A stretch of 64,000 nucleotides of DNA from Morella rubra (Eukaryota > Streptophyta > Magnoliopsida > Fagales > Myricaceae). The notes beneath the pieces are model-generated. The model saw nothing but the letters and a program-made list of their open reading frames with translations, did not search any database and had not been told where the DNA came from. Of the stretch, positions 24,801 to 35,258 are shown piece by piece (within the stretch, counting starts at the first letter, position 1; each line of letters opens with the position of its first letter). The translations under genes and the position numbers were made by a program. Where the stretch lies: positions 10,101,386-10,165,385 of the forward strand of contig CM025850.1 of the NCBI GenBank assembly GCA_003952965.2. Direction: 5' to 3'.

Positions 24801-27800
24801 AAGTCAAAGTTAAATTACAAAATGTGTAATACTTTCCGTTTATAACATAGAAATTGTGATACAAATGGATTATAGCAAAAGCCCTTTACCATCCGTGAAA
24901 ATGTAAAGCAAGGAAGAATGACATACTTTTCTTGAAAAAAAAAAAAGAGGATGTGTATTATCAAGTTATTGAAGCAATTAACACAAAAACAAGCAAGTTG
25001 GATTACAAGGTAGAATGAGACGTGAGACACAAGAAAGGCGATTGACTAATCTCTGAGAGATCTAGAGAGAGTAACAAGGTAAATTATCTTCAGATGCAAT
25101 CCCTGAAAATATCAAAAGCCCCCTGACATCTTCACCAGTGGTGAAAAACGTAAAGTTGCTTACTGAGCACACACCCAAGAACTCCAGAAAAGTAAAATCG
25201 GTGAAGCCACTGTCTTGTTCTCAACAAATATCAATTTTGTTTCTGGGCAATACACCCTTCATGAAATTAGGATATTAATGAAAACAGACTTGCCTTTTTA
25301 TACAGTCGATAATCAAAAGAATCCATGCATGTAGGCTCGTAAAAGATTGGTGCCAATCAGATTAGTCAGATTCAACTTCGCAAGGTCTTCTTTCGTCAAA
25401 AATTTATAATTGGTTGTCTGTGGTTGTCTTCCTGTAAAGCTCTTCCTGTAAAAACATCATCAGCCATACAAACCAAGATCTCTCAAGAGATTTACCTAAA
25501 GCAATGATCAAATCAAATAATATACTAAAACCACACCGTTAGATTTTCCAGGTATGAACACCACTTTGGAGCAGGTCCCAAAGCGGGTACAAAGTAGGAC
25601 GGTATCTGGCTGCAGTCTAAAGCCAGCAACATCAATCCACTGCCACTGAATGCACAAATATCATTTATAGATCCTGCTGTTGGTTCAATGCTGGTCATGC
25701 CTTCTCCCTGAACACAACGAATGAATCAATTAATAGTGGAAAATATGTGTCAGGTTCTAAGGAAGACACGGGCTCCCTATTAGTCACACGCAAATTAGTC
25801 AACTAAACACACCAAAATCATCCACACAAAAGTAATCCATATGCGCACATAGGTTGACAAATGGTATTAGCAATATTGAGACATTTTCAATAGGAGACGC
25901 AATGTAAATAACTCATATGAAGAAATACACTACATGAAAATTTTATGACCACATTAGTGATGTGCGACTTGAAACTTCAATGAAAACAGGGCATATTGTA
26001 AGAACTCCGAGGACAGCTTTGTCAATATACGTAGTCCACAACCTAAGTCTAGTTCAATAAAAATCATAGTGAATGTGCGATTTCTAAAACACATATTAGG
26101 TTGCACAGAACATGGTGTTTCAACTTCATATACTAATAAAAGGTAAAAAAGCCGGGCTAAAGACAGCTTAGTCTTCAAATAAAATAAGTCACAAAAAAAT
26201 CCTGCCATCTTCCAACATAGTATCCATATATAAGGGTACTGAATATCAGGGAGATTTCTTAAATGTTGATCAAAGAACAAGTTCAAATAAGATCTTTTTG
26301 TTTATACAATTGAAAACTGTCTTACTGTTTCCGGGTCCCATATTCTAACAACATGAGAATCAGTGGTAATTAATTTTGGTTGTTCAGAATTCAGAGTACG
26401 ATGCCACTTAATGTCCAGTATTGGGCTGCCATACCTACATAACAATGACAGGGTTTTCCGCAAGAAATTAGTCTCAAACAAATAATATTCAGCCATTGTA
26501 ACACAAACACAAAAACCAGCATGAGCAAGTAGACCCACATGTGATCCTTGACTCGTATTGGATAAGAGGAACGTAAGTCGTAGATCAGCACCTGCATACT
26601 CAATATGAAGATTAGAAGCATAACTTCAAAATAGCATATAAATGAAGAGATAATTAACATCAAAGTACAAAAACTGCTCACTGGACAATGATTTGAACAT
26701 CAACAGAAGTTTCAACTGGGGCACTAACTAGACAATCGTTTTAATCTTATCTTGTAAGAGGGGGCATTTATAATACATTGTAAGCAAAGGCTTTCAGGAA
26801 AGAATGGAAAGGAAAATTGACGGTACAGCCTCTCATCAAAATAATCCTAGCCTTACCAAATTGGTATGTCTCTCAGATCCCATTCCATCTCCCATCCTAA
26901 CTTAGGTGACAGCTTCCAAATATTGTCCCCTAGTATCAACTAAATCATTGGCCTAATTTCACCCAATAATATTGGCAAAAAAAAACTTAGGTCCCTATAC
27001 AATATTTATATGTAAGCTTTCCTTATATCCTCCTCTCCATCTATTTTTTTCACGTCATATTCCAGGAGGACAACACTTTTGTTTCACAATACCAACATAT
27101 GGGCCAGAGTTGACCTCCTGCAATACTATTCTTCTTAACCCATCCAGTAAGAGGTCCACCTGTAAGTGTTTAATACCTAGAGTTTAAATTTGCAATCTCT
27201 TGTGGTACAAGAAGAAGTAGTGTATGAAAATGATGTCGATACAACAAGACAGAGAGAACACTTTCCGCCTCCAGTGACATAGAAGACATTTCCGTCTAAG
27301 ACATTCATCAGAGATCAGTTTAAAACCCCCCACATAATACAGTTAACAATTTGACCCAATACCTGACCAGTTGGTTCAGACCTCCGGCACCTCCCATTCA
27401 TCCTCTGGTTTAATGGTTCATCGTTAAGAGACAACTACTCACCCTTCTCGGTCCTACTACCTCATTTTAAGTCCCCTGTAATTTTCCATTTCCATCTCCT
27501 CTTGTGGAAAAGCAGTGGGCGTATTTGTTTTGCATTATGAACCTTTCTTGGGTTATGCCTAGGAGGGTGATTGAGGTGTTGAGGGCTGGAAGAAGAAGTT
27601 CGACAACCCCATTGCTTTGGCAGTGTGGAGGATGATTCCTCTTGCTGCTTTGGTGGACCTTTGTGGAGGGAGAGGAACAACAGATGCTTCGAAATTCTGA
27701 GCGGTCTTTGGATAGTTTAAGGGGTCTTGTTTTGCAGTCGCTTTTTCTTTGGGCCAATGTGATGTTGGGTTATCCTTTTTGGGTTTTCCGGATTTTCTTA

Positions 27801-30800
27801 GTTTTTTTGCTTGCTTATGTTAGGTTTTCAGTATAGTCTTTTGTATTGTTGACTCTGTTGTTTCTGTTGTATCTTTGTTTTTCCTTTTAATTAGACTGGC
27901 TTACTTATAAAAAATAAAAAAAAAGCAGTGCTCGACTTGATGCATTACTAATATACATTAGTCAATATAAATATCCATGCAAGATGACAGTTCTTTCCTT
28001 CTAGGACCAGAAAGCACCACACAAATGGTCAGTTGATTAAGCGCACAGTACATGCAACAGAAAGTCTGAATGGACAAATGAAATAAAGTAGATAATTCAG
28101 ATGATATCTTAAACAGCCAAAATTTTATCATACCTTTCCTGTGCTAATTCCTACAGCCAATTGGAAACCACCATCTCTGTCAAACTCCAATGAAGTAACC
28201 TCCTAGGAATCCACAGGTTGGTCAGAAAAAAAAAAGAAAAAAAAAAGGGTATCATGCCATTATATATAGGAAACCTACATGGAAACACTTGGATCTCTCT
28301 CTAGAAATGGAGAGAGGAGTAACATTCTTATTACCCCATATTCCATTTTTAAAAGCGTAAGAGGAACAAAGTACTGTTCACAAACTTTATAGCATGTTCC
28401 ACACAATATAATAAATAAGAACAAGTAACAATAATCGAATGCCTACAGCTGACCCATATGTTTCACCACAAGTGATCTGATAGTCAATAAACAAATGGTA
28501 AAAGCAATAAGCAACTTTCACTGCAAGAACCTGATATCCGCCCCAAGTGTAATAATCATCTTTAATTTTCTATAATCAGACTCTCAACTAAGATTCTCAT
28601 TAGCACATTCAGGACATGAGAAGTCTTCCCCATAATTTTTCGCAAAGATTAAAGCTCATTTTACAGAGGGAAAAAAAAAAAAAGAATTCTATTCTCTGAG
28701 TCAAAGAAATAGGGGTGGGAGAGCTACCTGGTCCTTATCTCCAGCAGGTGCAACAGCATCAATTCTACCCACTGAAACTCTCATTCTCATGTCAAACATT
28801 CTAAAGCCCCATCCTCACCACCACATGCAACAAGGCCATGACACTTGCTGCAATTGTAAAATGAAATGACAACACACTCGAACAACAGCAAAAAGACAAA
28901 TACATGCTAATGAATGCAAAGTTCTGATCAACAGAGGAGATAAAGTAGGACAAAAAGTGCAATTGGATTCATGAAAAACCTTCGAGAAATGACATTTATA
29001 GCTGGAGATTGTGTGGTAAGGGAGGACAAGAATCGTCCCTGAAAGTCACGAAAAGGAAGTGCTCAAATTCTCAACATGTAAAAGTCAGTTAAATTCCAAT
29101 ATGTTCAATAGATAGTATACAATTCGTGTGAATGAAAACTAAGTCAACTGGTGGAAGCCAATGGCTATGCAATTACTCTTAAAGCATGTCATGGATTACA
29201 TGCCAGCACCATTATTAATACAGATGAAGCTACTTAACCCTGTAGAATGGTCATTTGCCACTTATGGTTTCAAAGTATCACTTCCCCTGTTTAAGATGTA
29301 TTCTTTTCTACTTTCTTAAAGTCAGACATGAAGCACTATAAACTTGTAAATTAGAAAGGAAAAAAAAACAAATAGAGTGGGTTGGGAAAACTAAAAGAAT
29401 AGAAATGACATAAGTGGTCAGAATAAATCTTCACAAGAATCCATCAGGGGAGAGAGACAGAATAGGTCAAATATACTTCGCACGAGAAGCATAAACCGCT
29501 GTTTCATCAAACCATAAACACAAAAATAGTAAAAATCGATCCATTTTACCCATTCTTAACATCTATGAATGCATTTAGCAAGCCTAAACATATTATGAAT
29601 TTGGTGAAGTCTCTGACTCGAGATCAAAACCCGACTTCATCCTGGTGGAGTAGGGTTAAAGTCGGAAAAGGACAATCCCGGAATTTAACAATGATTATCA
29701 TTTAATTGTTTACTATTCGATGGCCCTTGGCACAGCATATTGCGTCAAAATGTTGTTGTTGCAGCAGTTATGTGTCGTATGTCAAACCTAGCAGAAGATG
29801 ATTTCTGTTGAAACACCTACAAGTTAATGAAGGCACTAGAAGGGCAACAAAAGCTTTTACCAGTGACTAAAATCTACTACAATGACAAATAGCTAAGCCA
29901 GGAACCTGTTCTAAGTTAATTCTGTACAGATCTGGAGAAGAGGCAGCACAAAGCAAGTCACAAGACCAGCAATCATAAGCAATAGCCCTACCCATCCTGT
30001 AACAAACAGACCAACAAATTTTATTAAATCACGAGATACAATAAGCTACTTAAAACATATAGATAACCGCTGCCCACATTCAAGGTCTAACAAATTGGAG
30101 TGTAGATATATAGAAGTAGAGCTTTCACTATTTTTATTGAAGATAAGAAAGCCCAAATAGGTAAGTCTCAGAGAAGTACTAAAAAGCATTGACACAAAGA
30201 TGGCATCAAGACACGATACCATACTGCTACGTTGACACCAATCAATAGATAATAAATACACATAATTCTGAAAAAATTGGTGCTGAACAGCTACAAGTGG
30301 TCAGACTTCCACATTATTCCGATTTTTGGAGTAGTTTTGGGTCCACCTACCTACCTATTGCTTTAGGGCTGAGGCATGAACAGATGGGTTGATGCTAAAA
30401 TTAGAGAAAGATAAAGGAAGGAAGAAAGAATAACAATCACTCTGGTGCCTCAAACTTTCATCAGCCTTAGCTACCTGTCCAATATTGTTTTATAAGCAAC
30501 TCTTGTAAAGGAGAAGGTCTTATGAATACGTAAAAGTTCCACCACAAACTAGCAAACTGAAAATTCAAAACCTTGATGAATTCTATAAGGAACAAATACA
30601 CATCATGCTCAAAGCGTGAGACCATTTCCACTGAGAACTTAATAAAAATGATTTTTTCTCTGCAAAAGACATTATGAACTTCCAATTATCCATACACTGC
30701 AGAGAGGGGTTGCATTCCAAGAGAGACCACTCCTATGTCTTCCGTCCACTCTCCGACACAATACTAAATGAACTCCTAACATAGATAAAAGGCACCAACC

Positions 30801-33322
30801 CTCGCTACAGTACAATGAAGACATACGTGGTCACCCCTACCACCAAATTTGCACATACATTATCAGCACACTGAAATGACATTTCTTTTGATGGGATTAC
30901 CCATGGTTAAGATTCTACCCGAAGCTGCAATCCAAGTAAAAGACGCAACTTGTCTAAAAACTTGACTAAAAACCAAATATTCCTCGCAGGAATTTCACTT
31001 CATTTGGACCTCTTGAGTCTTCACACACTCAAACAAAGAAATCAAACTCACCACTCTGTTTTTTTTTTAAAAGTAAGCATGATTTTATTATAAAAAAAAG
31101 AGAGAGAGAGAGTGAAAACAGTACAAAAAGCTGTACTAAAATCATTAAAGCATACAAGCAACTCACCACTATGCCTTAACCACCACCATCAACAAATCAG
31201 CCCATTTGTTCACTTGAATGCTAGAATACAGGAAAATCAAAAGGCAAGCTAACAGATTCTAATTGCTAATCATCGAAATAAAAAATCTCAGATTTCAAGA
31301 ACATGTTCCCCAACCTTCCATAGTGCTTGGATCGAGGACGCAGAAGCATCTTAAAAAAAATGTCAGGAAATAACTCTGAAACAAGGTTCATCTAGCCAAA
31401 AAACAAAAACCTAAACCTAAAAACCTCTCCCAAACTGTTTTGATACTTCTTTTTTTATTTTTTATGAATAAGCAACATTTTATTAGAAAGAAAACAAAAA
31501 GAAAGAGAGGGAGACATTTTTCTTAAGTCCAAAGACTACAACCACATGATGCCCCAACTTATTCTTAAGTCCATTGACTGAACATTCCGCACATTTTTCA
31601 GCCAATAACCCGCCTCCACAAGGATCCCCTTCTTCATCATATCACCAGAACCATTTACCTCTTGCCACTTGATTGAAGGTAATTAGTTTTCTCATCCCTA
31701 ATCCCCAATAAATAACAGAAGAGCACATATTATTCCAATAAACAAGACAAACTAAAATTCTCAATCAAACCTCACTCCTTAAAAATTTCGTTGCACCTTC
31801 AACAACCTATTCGCTACATGAGTAGAATGTCAAATAGATAAATAAGCTGCTAACCTTGGTATATTTTGCTAATCACATATTCAATACAGAATTCAAACAT
31901 CTACAAGCTGATTTTTAGTGTTTTTTTTTTTTTTTTAAAAAAAAAGGCAACATAATAATGCATATGTATGAGAATAAATGTTAACAACATTGAAAAAGCC
32001 AACCTTGGAATCCGCAAAGTGTAATGTTTTCCATATTTGGCATGTAGACAAACAGAGCGATCCGCACATAAAAATGCAAGCTTTGAATAGTCATCATCCA
32101 GAACCTGTATGAGCCACAAAACATCTTTTCAATACTAGTAATCTATATCACTCGTTAGGAATCAGTATGAGACCTATTGGTGACTGATGATCACTAGCAA
32201 GCGCTTAAAAGTACCTGGAAATCAATTATCTCTGAATCCAAGTGCCTCTCAAACTTCAGTGCCAATTGCCTTAGGTCATACACCTTGACTTGTGGTGGAT
32301 ATATACCTACATTTCAATGCTGAATGAGCATAATTGGAATACAAAGTGAAATTGTAACTTTTCAGTGATTTATTCCCTGTTTCCATTTATGACAACCACA
32401 TTATCTAGTCTGACAAAATTATAGGCATAAGAATGAGCTTTAAAGCACCTGAAGCTATTAGAAACTGCCCATCAGGAGTTTCCTTGATCTTTGTGGTTGC
32501 AGTTTCAAACTTCAAATCCTGTATCAGCTCTACCCTTTGCATATAATCTAACAAAATAAACACAAAGGAAACAAAACATCAAAAAATTTGATCATAGTTA
32601 TAATAAACATGTCAGTTAATTGAGTGATAGCTTTCCATGATTAAAAACACAAGGTAAAGACTAATGAAATTAACACAAATGAACTCTATGCTGCCATACA
32701 GGATAGTCACTACGTGAAGTCTTATCTGGCTCAATCTCCAATATCACAATCCTCAAAAAGTTGGAATCAACTACAAGTTTAAAGCGTAAAAGGCATCTTT
32801 AGCCTGTCATTGATCCATTTTCGAAAACTATCAATGCCAAGTTAGATCCAGGAGTATTCCTTTTCAAGCGTGTGCTTCTACAATGTCAACTTAAATTTAA
32901 ATCAGCAAATAGAGACTTGAACATTATATAATACGAGCCTAAAGACTCTAAACTCTAAACTCTAAACTTCTCAAATTGAAGCCAGGTTCAGGGTTTAAGC
33001 TAGGGTTTTATGTAAATTTTCTCAAATTAGCTGGATAAATATATCCTCAAATCAAATTATCCAGCAACAAAAACGATGTCCCAACCAAAATATAAAGCAA
33101 CGTCAGACTTCAGAAAAAAGAAAAGGGAAAAACTGAGGACGTGGAACAAAAAAAAAGGGGGGGGGGGGGGGGGGGGGTAGAGTGGTCACTTTCGTCCTTG
33201 CGAAGAGCTCGGAGCTTCTTTGGGTCAAGCCAGGAGGCGAGAGAGCGGTTCTGGGATGCCACGGTGTACATCTGTACCCCATTTATGGAGGTCGACTTGA
33301 GGCTGCCTCCTTGGTACGCCAT
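21856..33322 (-). CDS. NOL10: NOL10/Enp2 nucleolar WD40 protein (EDA7-like), reading frame interrupted
   Basis: NOL10/Enp2 belongs to the nucleolar small-subunit processome and supports 18S rRNA maturation (family knowledge). Sixteen exons fit: 33322-33190, 32547-32449, 32306-32215, 32104-32004, 29996-29906, 29038-28980, 28847-28728, 28202-28134, 26591-26539, 26434-26326, 25707-25537, about 25445/25417-25294, 24154-24062, 23015-22833, 22588-22374, 22270-21856. The expected product is about 720 aa. The N-terminus [19 protein letters not shown] and the WD40 part (for example [16 protein letters not shown]) are well conserved. An NUC153-type segment follows ([11 protein letters not shown] then NFEIDEES), then an acidic Ser-rich stretch and an RGG-rich tail ending GRGRGRW. 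Exon 7 lacks one base and exon 12 has lost frame, so no continuous protein can be read. Either this copy is decaying or the assembly has indel errors. The start is the ATG at 33322; further upstream only a TTG is in frame. Confidence 0.9.
24274..24385 (-). mobile_element. SINE-like retroposon in a NOL10 intron
   Basis: Read on the minus strand, a body of about 95 bp contains GAGGTCAAAACC, close to a pol III B-box (GWTCRANNC), and ends directly in an 18-nt poly(A). A 3' poly(A) abutting a B-box-like motif suggests a tRNA-derived SINE. No clear A-box or target duplication was found. Confidence 0.35.
25294..25445 (-). other. Damaged exon 12 of NOL10, with GC-AG donor
   Basis: The frame [20 protein letters not shown] is clear, but just after YMHGFF a 2-nt shortfall at about 25314-25319 shifts the rest (DYRLYKK) out of frame. 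The expected EELEE..QTTIYDD-type start is also scrambled: the sequence repeats TTACAGGAAGA twice and lacks several codons. Acceptors at 25445, 25431 or 25417 are possible; only 25417 keeps phase 0 into the conserved frame. The exon ends AAG|GCAAGT, a GC-AG donor, because no GT fits there. Confidence 0.7.
27455..27920 (+). mobile_element. L1-type LINE 3' fragment in a NOL10 intron
   Basis: The plus strand has frames reading ..[12 protein letters not shown].. and [19 protein letters not shown]. These are degenerate versions of the zf-RVT-associated C-terminus seen at 50515-50988 ([15 protein letters not shown] .. [16 protein letters not shown]). It ends GGCTTACTTATAAAAAATAAAAAA, a poly(A)-like tail. 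It is 5'-truncated and antisense to the host gene. Confidence 0.7.
28794..28796 (-). other. Frameshift in NOL10 exon 7
   Basis: The reading frame runs ..[16 protein letters not shown] and then meets an immediate stop. The conserved continuation [13 protein letters not shown] is present one base out of frame. The TTT codon for Phe has become TT at a three-base A tract on the plus strand. Exon phases on both sides agree only if one base is restored. Confidence 0.88.
31067..31165 (-). mobile_element. LINE tail fragment in the NOL10 intron
   Basis: On the minus strand it ends AATAAAATCATGCTTACTTTTAAAAAA, matching the 3' tail of the other LINE fragments. Just upstream it carries ACAGTACAAAAAGCTGTAC, also present in the copy at 52368-52960 (ACAGTACAAAGGGCTGTAC). 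Only the extreme 3' end remains. Confidence 0.5.
31449..31680 (-). mobile_element. Second LINE-like tail in the NOL10 intron
   Basis: The minus strand reads a degenerate coding-like stretch followed by AATAAAATGTTGCTTATTCATAAAAAATAAAAAA. The spacing between polyadenylation signal and tail resembles the neighbouring LINE tails. It was identified by the tail only. Confidence 0.4.
33001..33008 (-). promoter_or_regulatory. Telo-box in NOL10 intron 1
   Basis: AAACCCTA on the minus strand, about 320 bp downstream of the NOL10 ATG. Telo-boxes are enriched near the start of plant ribosome-biogenesis genes. Telomere-like heptamers (CTAAACT repeated) lie alongside at 32938-32965. Confidence 0.45.
33157..33177. 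repeat. Homopolymer G21 next to the NOL10 exon 1 donor
   Basis: Twenty-one consecutive G on the plus strand, C on the transcribed strand, begin about 10 nt inside intron 1. The run is preceded by nine A. Such runs are error-prone in sequencing. Confidence 0.95.
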
Positions 33323-33978
33323 CGTTTTCGCTTGCTTTGCCAAAGAGAGTGATGGGTCTCACAGGTAGAAAAACATAAACCCTTGAGAGAGGACGCGGGT
33401 TTTAGAGGGAGAAGAGGTGGTAGAAGAGAGACGGAGACATAGTTGGAGGCCCGCCAAAGAAAGAGGGTTTTAGAGACGGCAACGGGTACCAGGTAGGAGT
33501 GACCGATTCGCGGGGCGTAGACACTGAAGGCGAGTTTATGAAATAACGGCGGTGACAAAACGTTTACCAATAAAAAGAATGCCCAACATAAAGAGATAAT
33601 TTAAAAAGGGCCCTAATATTTAAACATATTTACTTTATTACACTAACTTGTACTTTTTGTTTTTTCGTTTTTTTTATTATTTTTTTTTTTAACAAAAGAA
33701 ATCCAAGCATCTATTCATGCATACTGGACTCGGATTGATCTACTTCAATATTCACACGAATTAAGTTCAACATTATGACAAACTACGAAGAGATTAATTG
33801 TCCATTAACTTCTACTATTACCATTTGAGCTATTCGGAGTAGATTTAACTTGTATATTTTTAATACAATGTTTTTGGAAGGAAATGTGAGAAGAAATAAG
33901 AACCATTGCTGCTAAAACTAAGAGAAAAAAGGAAAGAGAAAAACGAAGGCGAACTCTGAACCATTTGTTATAAAAGTT
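33323..33978. other. NOL10 5' flank
   Basis: The first 250 bp are GC-richer and probably hold the NOL10 leader and promoter; no clear TATA box was seen. From about 33600 the sequence becomes AT-rich and uninformative. Confidence 0.45.
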
Positions 33979-34373
33979 ACGTTCGTTTGCAAAAATATTC
34001 TAAAATACAATATAATTTTTCAATAAAATTTACAAAACGAATATACAAAATCTCAAAAATTCCTATACAAATATAAATATCTTTTACACAATTTTCAACA
34101 ACTTTTCATACAAACTTCAATATCTTTTCAAAAAAAATTATAACAAATATTATCTCTCCATACTTTTTCATTTAACTACAATATTTTTTTATTAAATAAT
34201 TACATTAAATCACTTCTCTCTACACCTTTTTACAAACTCCAACAGAAATGAAATATTTTTAAAACTTTTCACTAACTTTTACACAAAAACTTATAAAACT
34301 CCAATCTATATAAATATTCACAATTCTATAAAAAATCTTAAAAATATTATAATATTTTACAAATCAAACATCC
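33979..34373. mobile_element. TIR element, copy 1 of a direct pair
   Basis: The left end TTCGTTTGCAAAAATATTC and the right end, reverse-complemented TGTTTGATTTGTAAAATATT, are imperfect inverted repeats. The interior is AT-rich with repeated ACTCCAAT and CTTTTACACAAAAA phrases. It is about 70-75% similar by eye to the next element. Confidence 0.6.
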
Positions 34374-34501
34374 CCGAAGCAAAACTCCTTTTCGGATATC
34401 TGTATGTTACATTGTCTATAGTGTTACTAGTCATTAAAATGTTTGGGATCATAATATTTTTACATTGTTATTTGTATTTTTAGAATGGAGAAAATACTAA
34501 A

Positions 34502-34852
34502 AACATATTCGTATGTAAAAGTATTATAGAATATAATATATTTTGTCAAAAACACTAATATTTTTTACACAATCTCCAACAACTTTTCACACAAACTCCA
34601 ATACATTTTAAACAAAATTATAACAAATATTCTCTCAACATTCTTTTTTCACGTAACTCCAATACTTTTTATTAAACAATTACATAAAATCATCTCTCTC
34701 TACATTTTTTTACAAACTTAACAAAAATTAAATATTTTTAAAAATTTTCACCAACTTTTACACAAAAACTTATAAAACTTCAATCTACATAAATATTTAC
34801 AATTCTATCAAAAATCTTAAACATCTTATAATTTTTTATAAAACGAACATCA
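34502..34852. mobile_element. TIR element, copy 2 of a direct pair
   Basis: The left TTCGTATGTAAAAGTATTAT pairs with the right complement TTCGTTTTATAAAAAATTAT. The interior follows copy 1 in order (ACACAATCTCCAACAACTTT .. TCTCTCTACA .. CTTTTACACAAAAACTTATA). This indicates two insertions of one family or a diverged local duplication. Confidence 0.6.
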
Positions 34853-35076
34853 GTAAGAAAAGCTATTTATGCTGCACTCTATTCCAATAGTTGAATTTTT
34901 TTTTTTTTGGTCTGTTTTTATAAATAAAATGATGGGAAATGATCATGGAACGGAAGTTGACTAATTTCTCCTGAAAAAATAAAACCTTCTTATTTATGAT
35001 TTATGCATGCTAATGCGGCGACTCCTCGAAACAAATCGTAGTATTCACTAAGATGGACTGGGGTAGTCCCTTTTAT

Positions 35077-35135
35077 TGGGCCTGGTTCAAATCCAGCAGT
35101 CCAAAAAGGTTGGGTCCGTGTTCTCGGAAGGCCCA
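35077..35135. promoter_or_regulatory. Two site II motifs upstream of NEP1
   Basis: TGGGCC at 35077-35082 and its inverse GGCCCA at 35130-35135 lie about 180 and 125 bp before the NEP1 ATG. Site II (TGGGCC/T) pairs, bound by TCP factors, are typical of plant ribosomal and nucleolar gene promoters. Confidence 0.55.
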
Positions 35136-35258
35136 ATAAACTTCAGAAGGTTGCCCTAGTGACTGACTGTCCACTCCAAGTCCAAACTCCCATCCTTGGC
35201 CCTCCTCCCCCACTGTGTTCGGCTCAGAGGTTTGTTGGAAGCCGTCGAAGAAGAAAGA

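Noticed and set aside
33320-33343. Upstream start for NOL10 seven codons earlier
   Set aside because: The upstream codon is TTG; the ATG at 33322 gives the conserved MAYQGG start.
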